Source: Candidatus Staskawiczbacteria bacterium
Lineage (GTDB): Bacteria > Patescibacteriota > Minisyncoccia > Minisyncoccales > Staskawiczbacteraceae
Assembly: GCA_016866675.1 (NCBI GenBank)
Contig: VGLO01000004.1
Coordinates: forward strand, 1 to 31,332
Direction of reading: 5' to 3'
Length of the DNA: 31,332 nt
Part shown: in pieces, positions 22,617-30,987 of the stretch
How positions within the stretch are numbered: position 1 is the first letter of the stretch
Layout: the number at the start of each line of letters is the position of its first letter
Position numbers and translations under genes: made by a program
Notes under the pieces: generated by a model
Seen by the model: only the letters and a program-made list of their open reading frames with translations
The model's database searches: none
What the model was told of the DNA's origin: nothing

Positions 22617-23825
22617 CTAAATAACCCCTATGGCTCCATATATAGAAGATAAAACAGAAATGGCCAACATTGTCACAATTCCGCCTAGCACCAATATCAT
22701 TATGGGTTCTAAAAGTCTTGAAAATAAATCAATTGATCTTTTTATCTCTTTTTCATAAAAACTTACCACATCAATCAGTATCTTATCAAGTTTTCCAGTG
22801 GCTTCTCCTACTCTGATAATCTGTAAAACAAAAGAAGGAAAATAAGCTGAATGACTTGCCATAGCAAAGCTTAATCTTTCTCCTTCAGAAACTTTTTTCT
22901 CAACATCTGAAATAACATTTTTATATGCATCATTGTCTACTGTGTCTTTAGTAATTTCTAGGGCATTATTTATTGAAACCCCAGCAATAAGCAGTGTTGA
23001 TATGTTGCTGGCAAACCTAATTAGAAAAACTTTTTTCAAAAAATCTCCAATAAAAGGAATTTTCAAAGAGATGTTGTCGTATTCTTTTTTTCCTTGTTCG
23101 GTACGAAAGTAAAGAAAAATGGCAACAAAAATTATAAAAAAAACTAAAAACAAAAACCACCAGTATTCACCAATAAATTTGTAAAAATTAATCATGGCTG
23201 TGGCAAAGGGGCTTAAACTGTTGCCTGTATCTCTTACCAAATCTTCAATTTTAGGAACAATTTGAGTGACAACAATACCTATTACAAAAAATAAAACTAA
23301 CACAAGAAATAATGGGTAAATTAAGGCCTGTTTTACTTGAGAGGATACCTCATATTCTCTTTCTAGGTGACCTGATATCGAATAAAGGGCAGGAGCTATT
23401 TTTCCTGAAGCTTCTCCAGATTTTACAAGACTCACGTAAAACCCAGAAAAAGTGTCTGCATGAACCAATAAAGCCTGTGAAAATGGTATTCCCTCCTCTA
23501 CAAGTTTTGCAACATCTGCAATAGACTTTTTAAAACTTTTTTTCTTTGTTTCTGCCGCCAAACTTTGAAGACTTTGCACAACCGGAACTTGAGACTCCAT
23601 CATAACCGCCAGTTGCCTGAAAAATATTGCCAAGTCCTTTTTTGAAACTTTATTCTCAATGCTTATATTTTTAAAAAAACTCTTTTTTTGAGAAACTTCA
23701 TCTACCTGTGTTACAAAAATATTGTATTTTTGCAAAAGACTAACAGCAGCTTCTTTTGAATAAGCTTCAATTGACCCAACTTCTATTTTTCCATCTCTTG
23801 ATCTGGCTTTGTAATTAAATCTCAC
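22617..23825 (-). CDS. pilC: Type IV pilus inner-membrane platform protein PilC
   Basis: PilC (GspF family) is the polytopic core on which PilB and PilT act. The start MRFNYKARSRDGKIEVGSIE is the standard family N-terminus. Two T2SSF domains follow (about residues 65-190 and 265-390), each with LAIFFRQLAVMMESQVPVVQ- or RFASNISTLLIAGVSINNAL-type cores and adjacent membrane helices, and the C-terminal helix LLEPIMILVLGGIVTMLAIS is typical. Length 402 is normal. A 74-bp gap containing a 25-bp imperfect inverted repeat separates it from pilT. Confidence 0.97.
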   Translation of the reverse strand: MRFNYKARSRDGKIEVGSIEAYSKEAAVSLLQKYNIFVTQVDEVSQKKSFFKNISIENKVSKKDLAIFFRQLAVMMESQVPVVQSLQSLAAETKKKSFKKSIADVAKLVEEGIPFSQALLVHADTFSGFYVSLVKSGEASGKIAPALYSISGHLEREYEVSSQVKQALIYPLFLVLVLFFVIGIVVTQIVPKIEDLVRDTGNSLSPFATAMINFYKFIGEYWWFLFLVFFIIFVAIFLYFRTEQGKKEYDNISLKIPFIGDFLKKVFLIRFASNISTLLIAGVSINNALEITKDTVDNDAYKNVISDVEKKVSEGERLSFAMASHSAYFPSFVLQIIRVGEATGKLDKILIDVVSFYEKEIKRSIDLFSRLLEPIMILVLGGIVTMLAISVLSSIYGAIGVI

Positions 23826-23833
23826 TTAGTGAA

Positions 23834-23895
23834 ACTTAAAACTTGAAACTTGAAACATATTGTCCATAAAATGTTTCATGTTTTACATTTTAAGT
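23834..23895. repeat. Imperfect fold-back repeat between pilT and pilC
   Basis: A 25-base arm at 23834-23858 (beginning acttaaaacttgaaacttg) is matched at 21 of 25 positions by the reverse complement of 23871-23895, around a 12-nt centre. Arm one is itself a tandem of aaacttg units. Confidence 0.6.
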
Positions 23896-23899
23896 TTTG

Positions 23900-24964
23900 T
23901 TATCGCAATAAGTTTTTCAATTCTCCAGGATTTGAAGAATTCATTTCTGCGTCCTTTTGAGATATTTGACCCCTCTTAACCAAATCTGAAAGCGCCCTAT
24001 TATGAGAAATCATTCCTTCCTTCATTGATGTCTCAATTACAGCAGGAATCTCGTGTGTTTTATTTTCTCTTATTAAATTAGAAACAGCTGTATTACAAAT
24101 CATAACTTCACAAGATGGTATGAATCCTCCGTTTATTTTAGGTATTAACCTTTGAGATACAACAGCCAGTAATGATCCAGCCAACTGAAACCTTATTTGA
24201 TTTTGTTGTTGTGGCTCAAAAACATCAATGATTCTATGAATTGCTTGGGAAGCCGAATTTGTATGTAATGTAGCAAAAACTAGGTGTCCTGTTTCAGCTG
24301 CAGTAATAGTTGTAGATATAGTTTCCAAATCCCTCATTTCACCAACCATAATTACATCTGGGTTTTGGCGAAAAACTGCCTTCAAAGCTTTTCCAAAACT
24401 TTCAGAGTCTGACCCAATTTCTCTTTGGTCAATTATAGCTCTTCTAGGATTGTAGAGGTATTCAATTGGATCTTCTATAGTAATAATGTGAACTGATCTA
24501 GTCTGATTAATTTCATCTAACAAAGCTGCTAAAGTTGTTGATTTTCCCTGTCCTGAAGCTCCTGTCACTAAAACAAGTCCTTGAGATTTATTTGTAAACT
24601 CATGGAGAATTGGGGGCAAAGATAACTCTTCAATATTTTTTATTTTTGACTCAATGAGCCTCATTGCCACGCTTACATTATCTCTTTGCATAAAAACATT
24701 TACACGAAATCTGGCTTTACCATCAAAGTCATAAGAAAAATCTATATCTTTGTTAGTTACAAATTTTTTCTTTTTATCCTCGTTCATCAAGACAAAAGCC
24801 AATCCTTTCGTTTCTTCAGTACCAAGTTTTTTTTCTTTTACAATTGGCTTGAGTTGCCCTACAACTCTTATTGTTGGAGGATGTCCCACCGAAATTAAAA
24901 TATCTGAGGCTCCGTTTTCTATTGCTGTTTCTAAGATTTTATAAATCTGTTGAGAGTAGTCCAT
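23900..24964 (-). CDS. pilT: Pilus retraction ATPase PilT
   Basis: PilT is the hexameric motor that depolymerises the pilus. The N-terminal PAS-like domain includes GASDILISVGHPPTIRV. Walker A GASGQGKST is at about residues 135-143, the Asp box EDPIEYLY at 164-171, Walker B IMVGEMRD at 205-212, the His box GHLVFATLHTNSA at 226-238. The retraction-specific AIRNLIRE motif is present as AVSNLIRE. I start at the ATG at 24964 (354 residues). A longer frame would need a TTG inside repeat-like DNA. It lies downstream of the response regulator after a 122-bp repeat-containing gap. Confidence 0.96.
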   Translation of the reverse strand: MDYSQQIYKILETAIENGASDILISVGHPPTIRVVGQLKPIVKEKKLGTEETKGLAFVLMNEDKKKKFVTNKDIDFSYDFDGKARFRVNVFMQRDNVSVAMRLIESKIKNIEELSLPPILHEFTNKSQGLVLVTGASGQGKSTTLAALLDEINQTRSVHIITIEDPIEYLYNPRRAIIDQREIGSDSESFGKALKAVFRQNPDVIMVGEMRDLETISTTITAAETGHLVFATLHTNSASQAIHRIIDVFEPQQQNQIRFQLAGSLLAVVSQRLIPKINGGFIPSCEVMICNTAVSNLIRENKTHEIPAVIETSMKEGMISHNRALSDLVKRGQISQKDAEMNSSNPGELKNLLR

Positions 24965-24975
24965 AATCGCTTCGC

Positions 24976-25080
24976 TCAAGTTCAAAATTCAAAGTTCAAA
25001 AGTTAAAATTTTGGTATCCCGCCTGTTGGCGGTATTATTTTTAGTTTTAAACTATTAATTTGATATTTGAGATTTTAATT
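24976..25080. repeat. TTCAAAAT-type repeats with a GC-rich core upstream of pilT
   Basis: ttcaaaattcaaagttcaaaag starts the stretch, the middle holds cccgcctgttggcgg (a small hairpin), and the far side returns gatatttgagattttaattt, roughly complementary to the first arm. The whole gap looks like a degenerate fold-back element rather than a regulatory region. Confidence 0.45.
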
Positions 25081-25086
25081 TTGAAT

Positions 25087-25473
25087 TTATTTAAGTATTT
25101 CTTTTACAATTTTTGAAAGCTCTTCTGGAGAATTTTCAACTTTTAAAAAAACCTTATTCACTCCCATTTCGCTCAATTTTGAAATTTCAGGATAATCCTT
25201 GGCGCTATAATTTGAAGAAACTATTACTCGTAAATTTTTTGACTTTGGATCTGCTTTAATTCTTCTTAAAATACTTAAACCACCTTCTGGTCCCGGCATA
25301 CTGGTGTCTAAATTCAAATCTAAAATAATTAGGTCAGGATAGGTACTGAAAATTTTTTCCTCCGCTTTTTGCTGATTATTTGCCATATCAACAGCATACC
25401 CTTCATTTTTTAGGCAACTTGAATAAATATCTAATATAAAGGGATCGTCATCAACTATTAAAATTTTTTTCAC
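25087..25473 (-). CDS. Single-domain response regulator in the pilus cluster
   Basis: A receiver domain with no output domain (128 residues). It begins KKILIVDDDPFILDIY with the acidic cluster at residues 8-10. The usual phospho-Asp is D52 in PDLIILDLNLD; a second Asp, D56, is spaced from MPG as the phospho-Asp normally is. There is therefore a four-residue insertion before MPGPEGG and the acceptor is ambiguous. The conserved Lys is K111 (FLK), the Thr/Ser is at 86-87. Start is GTG, with gaagg directly before it. Its place between pilB and pilT suggests a PilG/PilH-like role in pilus control, but no kinase is present in the window. Confidence 0.85.
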   Translation of the reverse strand: MKKILIVDDDPFILDIYSSCLKNEGYAVDMANNQQKAEEKIFSTYPDLIILDLNLDTSMPGPEGGLSILRRIKADPKSKNLRVIVSSNYSAKDYPEISKLSEMGVNKVFLKVENSPEELSKIVKEILK

Positions 25474-25569
25474 CCTTCACACATGCGAATTTATAATTTC
25501 CCTAAAGGAAAAATTTCACTCGCTGTCTTTAAATTACCATCCCAAATCGTCATTAATTTTATGCATAGC

Positions 25570-27291
25570 TTATCTTTCTTCAGTGACTCTAGTCACCTCA
25601 TCAATAGTTGTTTCACCTGCCAAGACCTTTAATATTCCTTCTTGAACCATTGTAAGCATTCCCTGCTTTTGAGCTTCCTTTAATATTAAACTTTCTATCG
25701 GATTCTTCAATATTGTATCTGCCAACTGACTGGTAATCTGCAAAACCTCAAAAAGCCCTGACCTTCCTTTATATCCTTTAAAGTTGCATGACTCACATCC
25801 ATTTGCCTCATAAACATAATCTAAGTTTGGAATCTTTAAAGAATTTCTTGTGGCAACAGGTATGTCTTTTAAATTCCTTACTATATAACTTTTAACTTTT
25901 TCATTTACTTTAACTTGTTTTTTACATTGGTCGCACAAAAGTCTTACCAATCTTTGAGATATAGCAACCTTGAGAGTTGACGGGATTAAAAACGGTCTTA
26001 CGCCCATATCAATTAACCTTGGAATAACTCCAACAGCTGAATTAGTGTGTAAAGTAGATAAAACAACATGACCAGTCAAAGCTGAATGAATTACTAAGCC
26101 CGCTGTTTCTTCATCTCTCACTTCTCCAACCATAATTACATTTGGGTCTTGTCTTAAAATCTGTCTCAAGCCATCTGAAAAACTATAACCAATTTCAGGC
26201 TTTACCTGAGATTGGTTAATTCCATCAATTGCGTACTCTATAGGGTCTTCAATGGTCACAATATTAACACTCTCTTGATTCAAAACTTTCAAAAGTGCAT
26301 ATAAAGTTGTAGTTTTTCCTGACCCAGTTGGACCTGAAGAAATTATCAAGCCATAAGGTTCCTTAATTGCTTTTTTAATAATTTCATAACCTCTTTTTGA
26401 TAAACCCATTTTATCAAAAGGCTTTACACCTTCCATAGGGTCTAAAACTCTAATTTCAACCTTTTCGCCATGCAGTGTTGGAAAAGTAGCTACTCTAAAA
26501 TCTATATCTTTATTACTAATTCTAGCAGAAAATCTTCCATCTTGAGGAACTCTGTTTTCGTCAATTTTAAGGTTGGCTAAAATTTTGATACGAGAAACAA
26601 TTGACGAGTGCACATTTAAAGGCAAAAACAAGCTCAAATGAAGTACCCCGTCCTGCCTAAATCTTACATTTAACTTTTCTCTACCAGGTTCAATGTGAAT
26701 ATCTGAAGCATTTCCTTCAATTGCATGGCGCAATATAACAAGCACCATTTTAATTATTGGAGCTTCGCTTGTTGTTTCAACAGATGAAGATCCTTTACTT
26801 AGCGCATTTAAAATTTCATTTTTTTCTTTACTAAATTCAGTAAGAGCTTTTTTTGTTTCAGATCTTAGATTTAAGTGCTGTTTTAATATATTATTTAAGT
26901 CAGAAAAAGTAATCAGGTAAATTTCATACTTAAAATTTCCTTTTTGACTAAGAAATCTCAAGGCGTTTTTTGCCATTATATCTTCTGGGTAAACCATTCC
27001 AATTCCCACAACATTCCCCTTCTTAAATAATGGAGTCATTTTATAATTTATTGCGGCTTCCTCTGAGATCAAATCCAAAACTTCTAAAGGAATTTCATCT
27101 GTATTTGGCTTTAAAAGTGGTACTTTTATTATTTTACTTTTAATTGAAAATATCTCTTCTTCAGAGACAATTTTGTTTCCTAAAACAACCTCTTCTTCTG
27201 TTCGTGAGGATTTTTCAATTTCTGATTGAATCTCTCTCTTTTTTTGGTCGTCTATCTTTCCTAATTTTTGCAACTCATTTAATATTTGCAT
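25570..27291 (-). CDS. pilB: Pilus assembly ATPase PilB
   Basis: PilB (GspE family) powers pilus extension. An N-terminal MshEN-like domain (about residues 30-140) precedes the motor. Walker A GPTGSGKTT is at 320-328, the Asp box TIEDPIEY at 346-353, Walker B IMVGEVRD at 386-393, and the His box GHVVLSTLHTNSA follows. The zinc-binding tetracysteine module of extension ATPases is complete: C453, C456, C499, C502. Length 573 is normal. It starts 14 bases after the PilP-like gene and is followed by a 96-bp gap before the response regulator. Confidence 0.97.
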   Translation of the reverse strand: MQILNELQKLGKIDDQKKREIQSEIEKSSRTEEEVVLGNKIVSEEEIFSIKSKIIKVPLLKPNTDEIPLEVLDLISEEAAINYKMTPLFKKGNVVGIGMVYPEDIMAKNALRFLSQKGNFKYEIYLITFSDLNNILKQHLNLRSETKKALTEFSKEKNEILNALSKGSSSVETTSEAPIIKMVLVILRHAIEGNASDIHIEPGREKLNVRFRQDGVLHLSLFLPLNVHSSIVSRIKILANLKIDENRVPQDGRFSARISNKDIDFRVATFPTLHGEKVEIRVLDPMEGVKPFDKMGLSKRGYEIIKKAIKEPYGLIISSGPTGSGKTTTLYALLKVLNQESVNIVTIEDPIEYAIDGINQSQVKPEIGYSFSDGLRQILRQDPNVIMVGEVRDEETAGLVIHSALTGHVVLSTLHTNSAVGVIPRLIDMGVRPFLIPSTLKVAISQRLVRLLCDQCKKQVKVNEKVKSYIVRNLKDIPVATRNSLKIPNLDYVYEANGCESCNFKGYKGRSGLFEVLQITSQLADTILKNPIESLILKEAQKQGMLTMVQEGILKVLAGETTIDEVTRVTEER

Positions 27292-27305
27292 TTAAACAAA
27301 TTCTT

Positions 27306-27584
27306 TTAATAATATGGCAAAAATGGGTCTTTTCTGCCCACACCCTCATTTTCATTAAAACTTTCTGGGAACTGCTCTAAATTTTTCACCTTGTCAGAAT
27401 TCATTATACCAAAATTTATATCTATACTGGGAGTTAATAAGTCTCCTGAATAATATTGAACATTTTTATCTTCAAATATAAAAGTTAAAAATAATATAAT
27501 AGCTAAAGAAAATAATATAAAAATAGACATAATCCAAAGGAAAATCTTTTTTTCTTTTTTTTCTGATTTAAATATTATTGCCAT
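27306..27584 (-). CDS. PilP-like pilus alignment protein (short)
   Basis: A 92-residue protein with a basic start (KSEKKEKK), one hydrophobic helix (about residues 14-36, IFLWIMSIFILFSLAIILFL) and an outside region ending in GRKDPFLPYY. The GRxDPF motif is typical of PilP and of related pilus proteins. It lies exactly where pilP would, between pilO and pilB, with 2- and 14-base gaps. Unlike PilP of Gram-negative bacteria it has no lipoprotein Cys and is too short to hold the full beta domain, as expected if there is no secretin to bind. Function by position and motif only. Confidence 0.6.
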   Translation of the reverse strand: MAIIFKSEKKEKKIFLWIMSIFILFSLAIILFLTFIFEDKNVQYYSGDLLTPSIDINFGIMNSDKVKNLEQFPESFNENEGVGRKDPFLPYY

Positions 27585-27586
27585 AT

Positions 27587-28135
27587 TTAATATGTATGGG
27601 TCTTGATAATTAAGCTAAAATCATAACCTTTTGAGGAGATAGCCTCTGTACCCTGACCCGATGAAAATGCAATGGAATTCACTTCAAATATTCTTGATGA
27701 GCTCTCCACTGAATACAAAAACTCTTTTAATCCATCATAGCTACCTGACAAGTTTACAGCGAACAAGACATCATTTATATTTTGGGTATTTCTTTGACTA
27801 GAGGCTAAATTTTGTTCAGAAAAACCTATTGATTTTAGCGACAAGCCAGATTCATCTGCTTTTTGATTAAAAAAGTAAACCACATTTGCCAAAGAAAATT
27901 CTTTAGGTAATGCACTATTTATCTTATCTAAAGCATCTTTATTCTGCTCAATACTTGCTAAGATATCTTCCAATTTTGAATAAAAATTAAATCTAGATTC
28001 GTATTGAACTTGTTTTTGATAAAGAGTTAATTCCATACTTTTTGATTCTTGATATTTTGGTAAAACAAAGAATGAAAATAAAAAACCAGCAACAATAATT
28101 ACAAGTATTACATAAAGTGGTTTATTAATTTCCAT
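27587..28135 (-). CDS. pilO: Pilus alignment protein PilO
   Basis: A bitopic membrane protein (182 residues): one helix at about residues 7-26 (LYVILVIIVAGFLFSFFVLP), a coiled-coil region to about 90, then a ferredoxin-like fold. LPKEFSLANVVYFFNQKADESG is the PilO signature before the fold. PilO pairs with PilN around the platform. It starts 5 bases after pilN and ends 2 bases before the PilP-like gene. Confidence 0.85.
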   Translation of the reverse strand: MEINKPLYVILVIIVAGFLFSFFVLPKYQESKSMELTLYQKQVQYESRFNFYSKLEDILASIEQNKDALDKINSALPKEFSLANVVYFFNQKADESGLSLKSIGFSEQNLASSQRNTQNINDVLFAVNLSGSYDGLKEFLYSVESSSRIFEVNSIAFSSGQGTEAISSKGYDFSLIIKTHTY

Positions 28136-28140
28136 ACAAT

Positions 28141-28713
28141 TTAAGGATTAACACCTTCTAAAACATTTTGACTATTATTTGAGTTTACGGTGACATTAAA
28201 AACTTCTGGACTCAAAACAATATCTAAAACAAAGCTCACTCTATCTCCTCCTACATTTTCAGAATTTAGCACGCTTATATCAAGTACATAATCTTTTTGA
28301 CTTTCAAACATCTCTATCTGTTTACTTAAAACTCCCAAATCACTTGCCTCTCCAGACAAAAGAATTTTATCAACTTTCTGCTGAATACTGAAGCTAGAAA
28401 ACCAAACATTTTTTAATGTGTTTTTCTCAATAAATTCAAAAATATTCGATGTTGACCTATGGCTATCAAGTACTAATGCAAAGTCATCAATTTTTCTCTT
28501 ATACTCAATTACTTTTTTGTTATAAATCTGACCATCTCCCATGCCAATAGCCACAAATGCACCATCTAATTCATTAATCTTTTTTTCTTGAATTTTTAAC
28601 TTAAGGTCAAACATGAAATAGCTAAAAATAACTAATGAAAGCAAAACCGCCGAAAAGTAAAACAGATAATCTACATTAATTTTTTTATCCGATAAAATAT
28701 TTGATAAATTCAT
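28141..28713 (-). CDS. pilN: PilN-like pilus alignment protein
   Basis: 190 residues: a short cytoplasmic start, one membrane helix (about 15-34), a coiled coil, and a C-terminal fold (NVWFSSFSIQQKVDKILLSG to the end) of PilN type. The cytoplasmic INLLP motif by which PilN binds PilM is only loosely matched (MNLSNIL), so the assignment depends on the order pilM-N-O. It starts 16 bases after pilM and is followed by pilO after 5 bases. Confidence 0.8.
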   Translation of the reverse strand: MNLSNILSDKKINVDYLFYFSAVLLSLVIFSYFMFDLKLKIQEKKINELDGAFVAIGMGDGQIYNKKVIEYKRKIDDFALVLDSHRSTSNIFEFIEKNTLKNVWFSSFSIQQKVDKILLSGEASDLGVLSKQIEMFESQKDYVLDISVLNSENVGGDRVSFVLDIVLSPEVFNVTVNSNNSQNVLEGVNP

Positions 28714-28729
28714 TATTTTTAAAAATTAA

Positions 28730-29779
28730 CTAACTTTCTAAAATCCCCAAAGCAACCCCAACCGCGACAGAAAATCTGGGACTCATTTTAACTAATAAGT
28801 TTTCAAGAATCTTTGGACGGGAAAACTCCAAAAAATAATTTGGCATGTAAAAGGAAGATTTAAAACTGCTTGAAAAATAATCCTTAAGTCCAGGCATATT
28901 AGATACACCACCAGACAAATAAAATTCTTTAACTTGTTTTTTTTCTTGATCAAAAAACTCTTTTTGTATATTTTTTATTTCAGAAAAAAACTGATCAATC
29001 AAATCTTTTTGGGCTTTAACAACATCGCTTTTCTGAGAAAGAATACCCTCTTCTGTTTTTATTTTTTCAGTCAATAAATCATTTGATTTTAAAACCCCTG
29101 AAATTGCAGCAGATATTTGGTTTCCCCCAAAATTAGAACTATAACTTCTTTTTAAATACCCATTGTCTATAATATTTATTGTTGATGTTTTAGCTCCAAT
29201 ATCCAATAGGCAGATAGCATCTTTATTGCTTCCAATAAGAGACCTTGCAACACCAAAAATTTCTGGCTCAATAGCAAGTAATTCCAGGCCCGCAGATTTT
29301 GCTATTTTCTTGTATTCATCAATTACTTGGTTTGCTATTGCTACAACAAAAACTTTAATTTGTGAGCTTTTTTCTCTTGAATCATTAGGCACTATTTTCC
29401 AATCCAAAGTCACTTCAGAACTTGGGAGAGTAATATATCTTGAGGCATTGTAATATACGGCTCCTGCAATTTCTTTTTCTGGCATAGGAGGTATGTTAAA
29501 GGCAGTTGCAAACGTGAGAAAATCCGGGATAGAAAATACAACCTTTTTGGTGTTAATATGTGCCTCTTTTAAAATATCTTTTATTGCAGATGAAATTAAA
29601 TTACTTGATACTAGGTTTCCCTTTTCATCAACCGAAAGTAGAGACTCTTTTGATAATTTTTCAGAACTCAACTCCCCGTAATTTTCTAGTTTTACCTTTC
29701 CTCCCCATTTAGAAAGCTCTACAATTTTAATTGAGCTATTTCCAATATCAATGCCAATGATTTTTTTCTTAAAAAACAT
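28730..29779 (-). CDS. pilM: Pilus assembly protein PilM
   Basis: PilM is a cytoplasmic actin-like ATPase related to FtsA that binds the PilN tail. The N-terminal phosphate loop is GIDIGNSSIKIVEL (residues 9-22), the second phosphate motif is CLLDIGAKTSTINI (about 189-202), and the adenosine motif is YLSGGVSNMPGL (about 290). Length 349 matches the family. It opens the pilus gene cluster on the minus strand and is divergent from comF across an 82-bp AT-rich region. Confidence 0.95.
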   Translation of the reverse strand: MFFKKKIIGIDIGNSSIKIVELSKWGGKVKLENYGELSSEKLSKESLLSVDEKGNLVSSNLISSAIKDILKEAHINTKKVVFSIPDFLTFATAFNIPPMPEKEIAGAVYYNASRYITLPSSEVTLDWKIVPNDSREKSSQIKVFVVAIANQVIDEYKKIAKSAGLELLAIEPEIFGVARSLIGSNKDAICLLDIGAKTSTINIIDNGYLKRSYSSNFGGNQISAAISGVLKSNDLLTEKIKTEEGILSQKSDVVKAQKDLIDQFFSEIKNIQKEFFDQEKKQVKEFYLSGGVSNMPGLKDYFSSSFKSSFYMPNYFLEFSRPKILENLLVKMSPRFSVAVGVALGILES

Positions 29780-29826
29780 TTAGTTTACAAGTAAAGAATA
29801 GTGAACTTTTTTACCATCACTTCGTT

Positions 29827-29854
29827 TATTTATTATATAATAAATAAAAGTCAA
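29827..29854 (-). promoter_or_regulatory. Possible promoter of the pilM operon
   Basis: On the minus strand TTGACT (29849-29854) is followed after 16 bases by TAAATA (29827-29832). The region is so AT-rich that other boxes (several TATAAT on both strands) also fit, so the exact element is uncertain. A comF promoter must also lie here or overlap. Confidence 0.35.
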
Positions 29855-29861
29855 ATACACT

Positions 29862-30596
29862 GTGGATAATCTATTATTACAAATTAAGTCCTTTATAATT
29901 GAAACATTGTTTCCTTCCTTTTGTTTGGGATGCCAAAGAGAAGGCTCTTTACTATGCCAAGATTGTAAATCAACGCTAGACATTTTGCATTACAACTATT
30001 GTTTGTGCAGTAAAAATCCAATCAGGATAATTGAATCTCAAAAAGGTAAATGTCAAAGATGTCAAAACAAAAAACTGTCTGGTCTATACTTTGCATTACC
30101 CTATAAAGAAAAATTCCTTACGAAAAAGCTAATATATCAGTTCAAATATCCGCCTCGCCTCAAAAGTTTATCAAAACATTTAGCTCAAATAATAATTGAG
30201 CACCTTTTAATTACCAAAAACAATACAGAAAAAGTATGGCAAAACAGCATAATCTTGCCTGTGCCTTTAGAAAAATACGGCCTTAAGTACCGCGGGTATA
30301 ACCAATCAGAGGAATTGGCAAAAGAATTTTCAAAAATTACTAAGACTCCTTTAATTTTAAATAACTTAATTAAAATAAAAGAAACAAAATCTCAAACAAA
30401 GTTATCAGCACAAGAAAGACAAGAAAATGTGAGAGGAGTCTTTTCTATAAAAAATCCAGAGGTCATTCTAAACAAAAAAGTTTTCTTAATTGATGATGTT
30501 TACACAACCGGCTCTACCATGGAGGAATGCGCAAATGTCCTAAGGACATTTGGAGCAAAATCAGTATGGGGAATTGCAATAGCTAGAGAAGGATGA
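29862..30596 (+). CDS. comF: ComF-family phosphoribosyltransferase-like protein
   Basis: ComF/ComFC proteins are needed for DNA uptake in competent bacteria and carry a phosphoribosyltransferase fold. The N-terminal zinc-ribbon region has Cys at 21, 24, 32, 35, 47, 49, 64 and 67 (CLGC, CQDC, CRC-type pairs). The PRPP-binding motif is FLIDDVYTTGSTM (about 208-220), and PVPLEKYGLKYRGYNQSEEL is the ComF signature. Length 244. The start is GTG at 29862, since the zinc-ribbon begins within about 20 residues and no upstream ATG is in frame. It is divergent from the pilus operon, which fits a link to pilus-driven uptake. Confidence 0.92.
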   Translation: MDNLLLQIKSFIIETLFPSFCLGCQREGSLLCQDCKSTLDILHYNYCLCSKNPIRIIESQKGKCQRCQNKKLSGLYFALPYKEKFLTKKLIYQFKYPPRLKSLSKHLAQIIIEHLLITKNNTEKVWQNSIILPVPLEKYGLKYRGYNQSEELAKEFSKITKTPLILNNLIKIKETKSQTKLSAQERQENVRGVFSIKNPEVILNKKVFLIDDVYTTGSTMEECANVLRTFGAKSVWGIAIAREG

Positions 30597-30650
30597 TAAA
30601 ATTGTTTTGTGATACTAGAAGGCACCTTAAAATAAAAAGGAGGGACTAAG

Positions 30651-30932
30651 ATGGTCGGAGATATTTCAAAGGAAACCAAAAAGATTTTGGTAAAATCAGC
30701 AACAAACTTGGTAATAGTCAGTTTACTAATTTTTTGCTCTTGGCCATCAGAAAATACACTAAAAAACATCCCCCAAGAAAACTTTTTTATGCCATGGCTC
30801 CCACCGCTAATGGGTTTTGTAGCAGCAGTTATTCTAATACTTTTCACCACCGGTATTCTTACTGGCTGGATTCCCAAAAGGAAGAAAAAAACAAAACAAA
30901 AAAGAATCAAAAGGTTTCTGGGAGAAATTTAG
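30651..30932 (+). CDS. Small membrane protein of unknown function
   Basis: 93 residues with two hydrophobic helices (about 17-32 and 51-74, the latter MGFVAAVILILFTTGILTGW) and a strongly basic tail (PKRKKKTKQKRIKR), so both ends are probably cytoplasmic. It has an excellent Shine-Dalgarno, aaggaggg, 7 bases before the ATG, and a terminator just after the gene, which supports it as real. I do not recognise the family. It is separated from comF by 54 bases and could be co-transcribed with it. Confidence 0.75.
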   Translation: MVGDISKETKKILVKSATNLVIVSLLIFCSWPSENTLKNIPQENFFMPWLPPLMGFVAAVILILFTTGILTGWIPKRKKKTKQKRIKRFLGEI

Positions 30933-30948
30933 TCTTTTTTCCCAAAAC

Positions 30949-30980
30949 AAAAACCCTGTTCTCTCGTGAACAAGGTTTTT
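30949..30980. terminator. Terminator shared by the small membrane protein gene and tRNA-Ser(UGA)
   Basis: aaaaaccctgttc (30949-30961) pairs with gaacaaggttttt (30968-30980) with one mismatch, and the flanks give T-rich tracts on both strands. It lies between the plus-strand gene and the 3' end of the minus-strand tRNA. Confidence 0.8.
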
Positions 30981-30987
30981 TTATTAC

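Noticed and set aside
24965..24985. TTG start extending PilT by seven residues
   Set aside because: The extension lies in repeat-like DNA, whereas the following ATG gives the usual PilT N-terminus.
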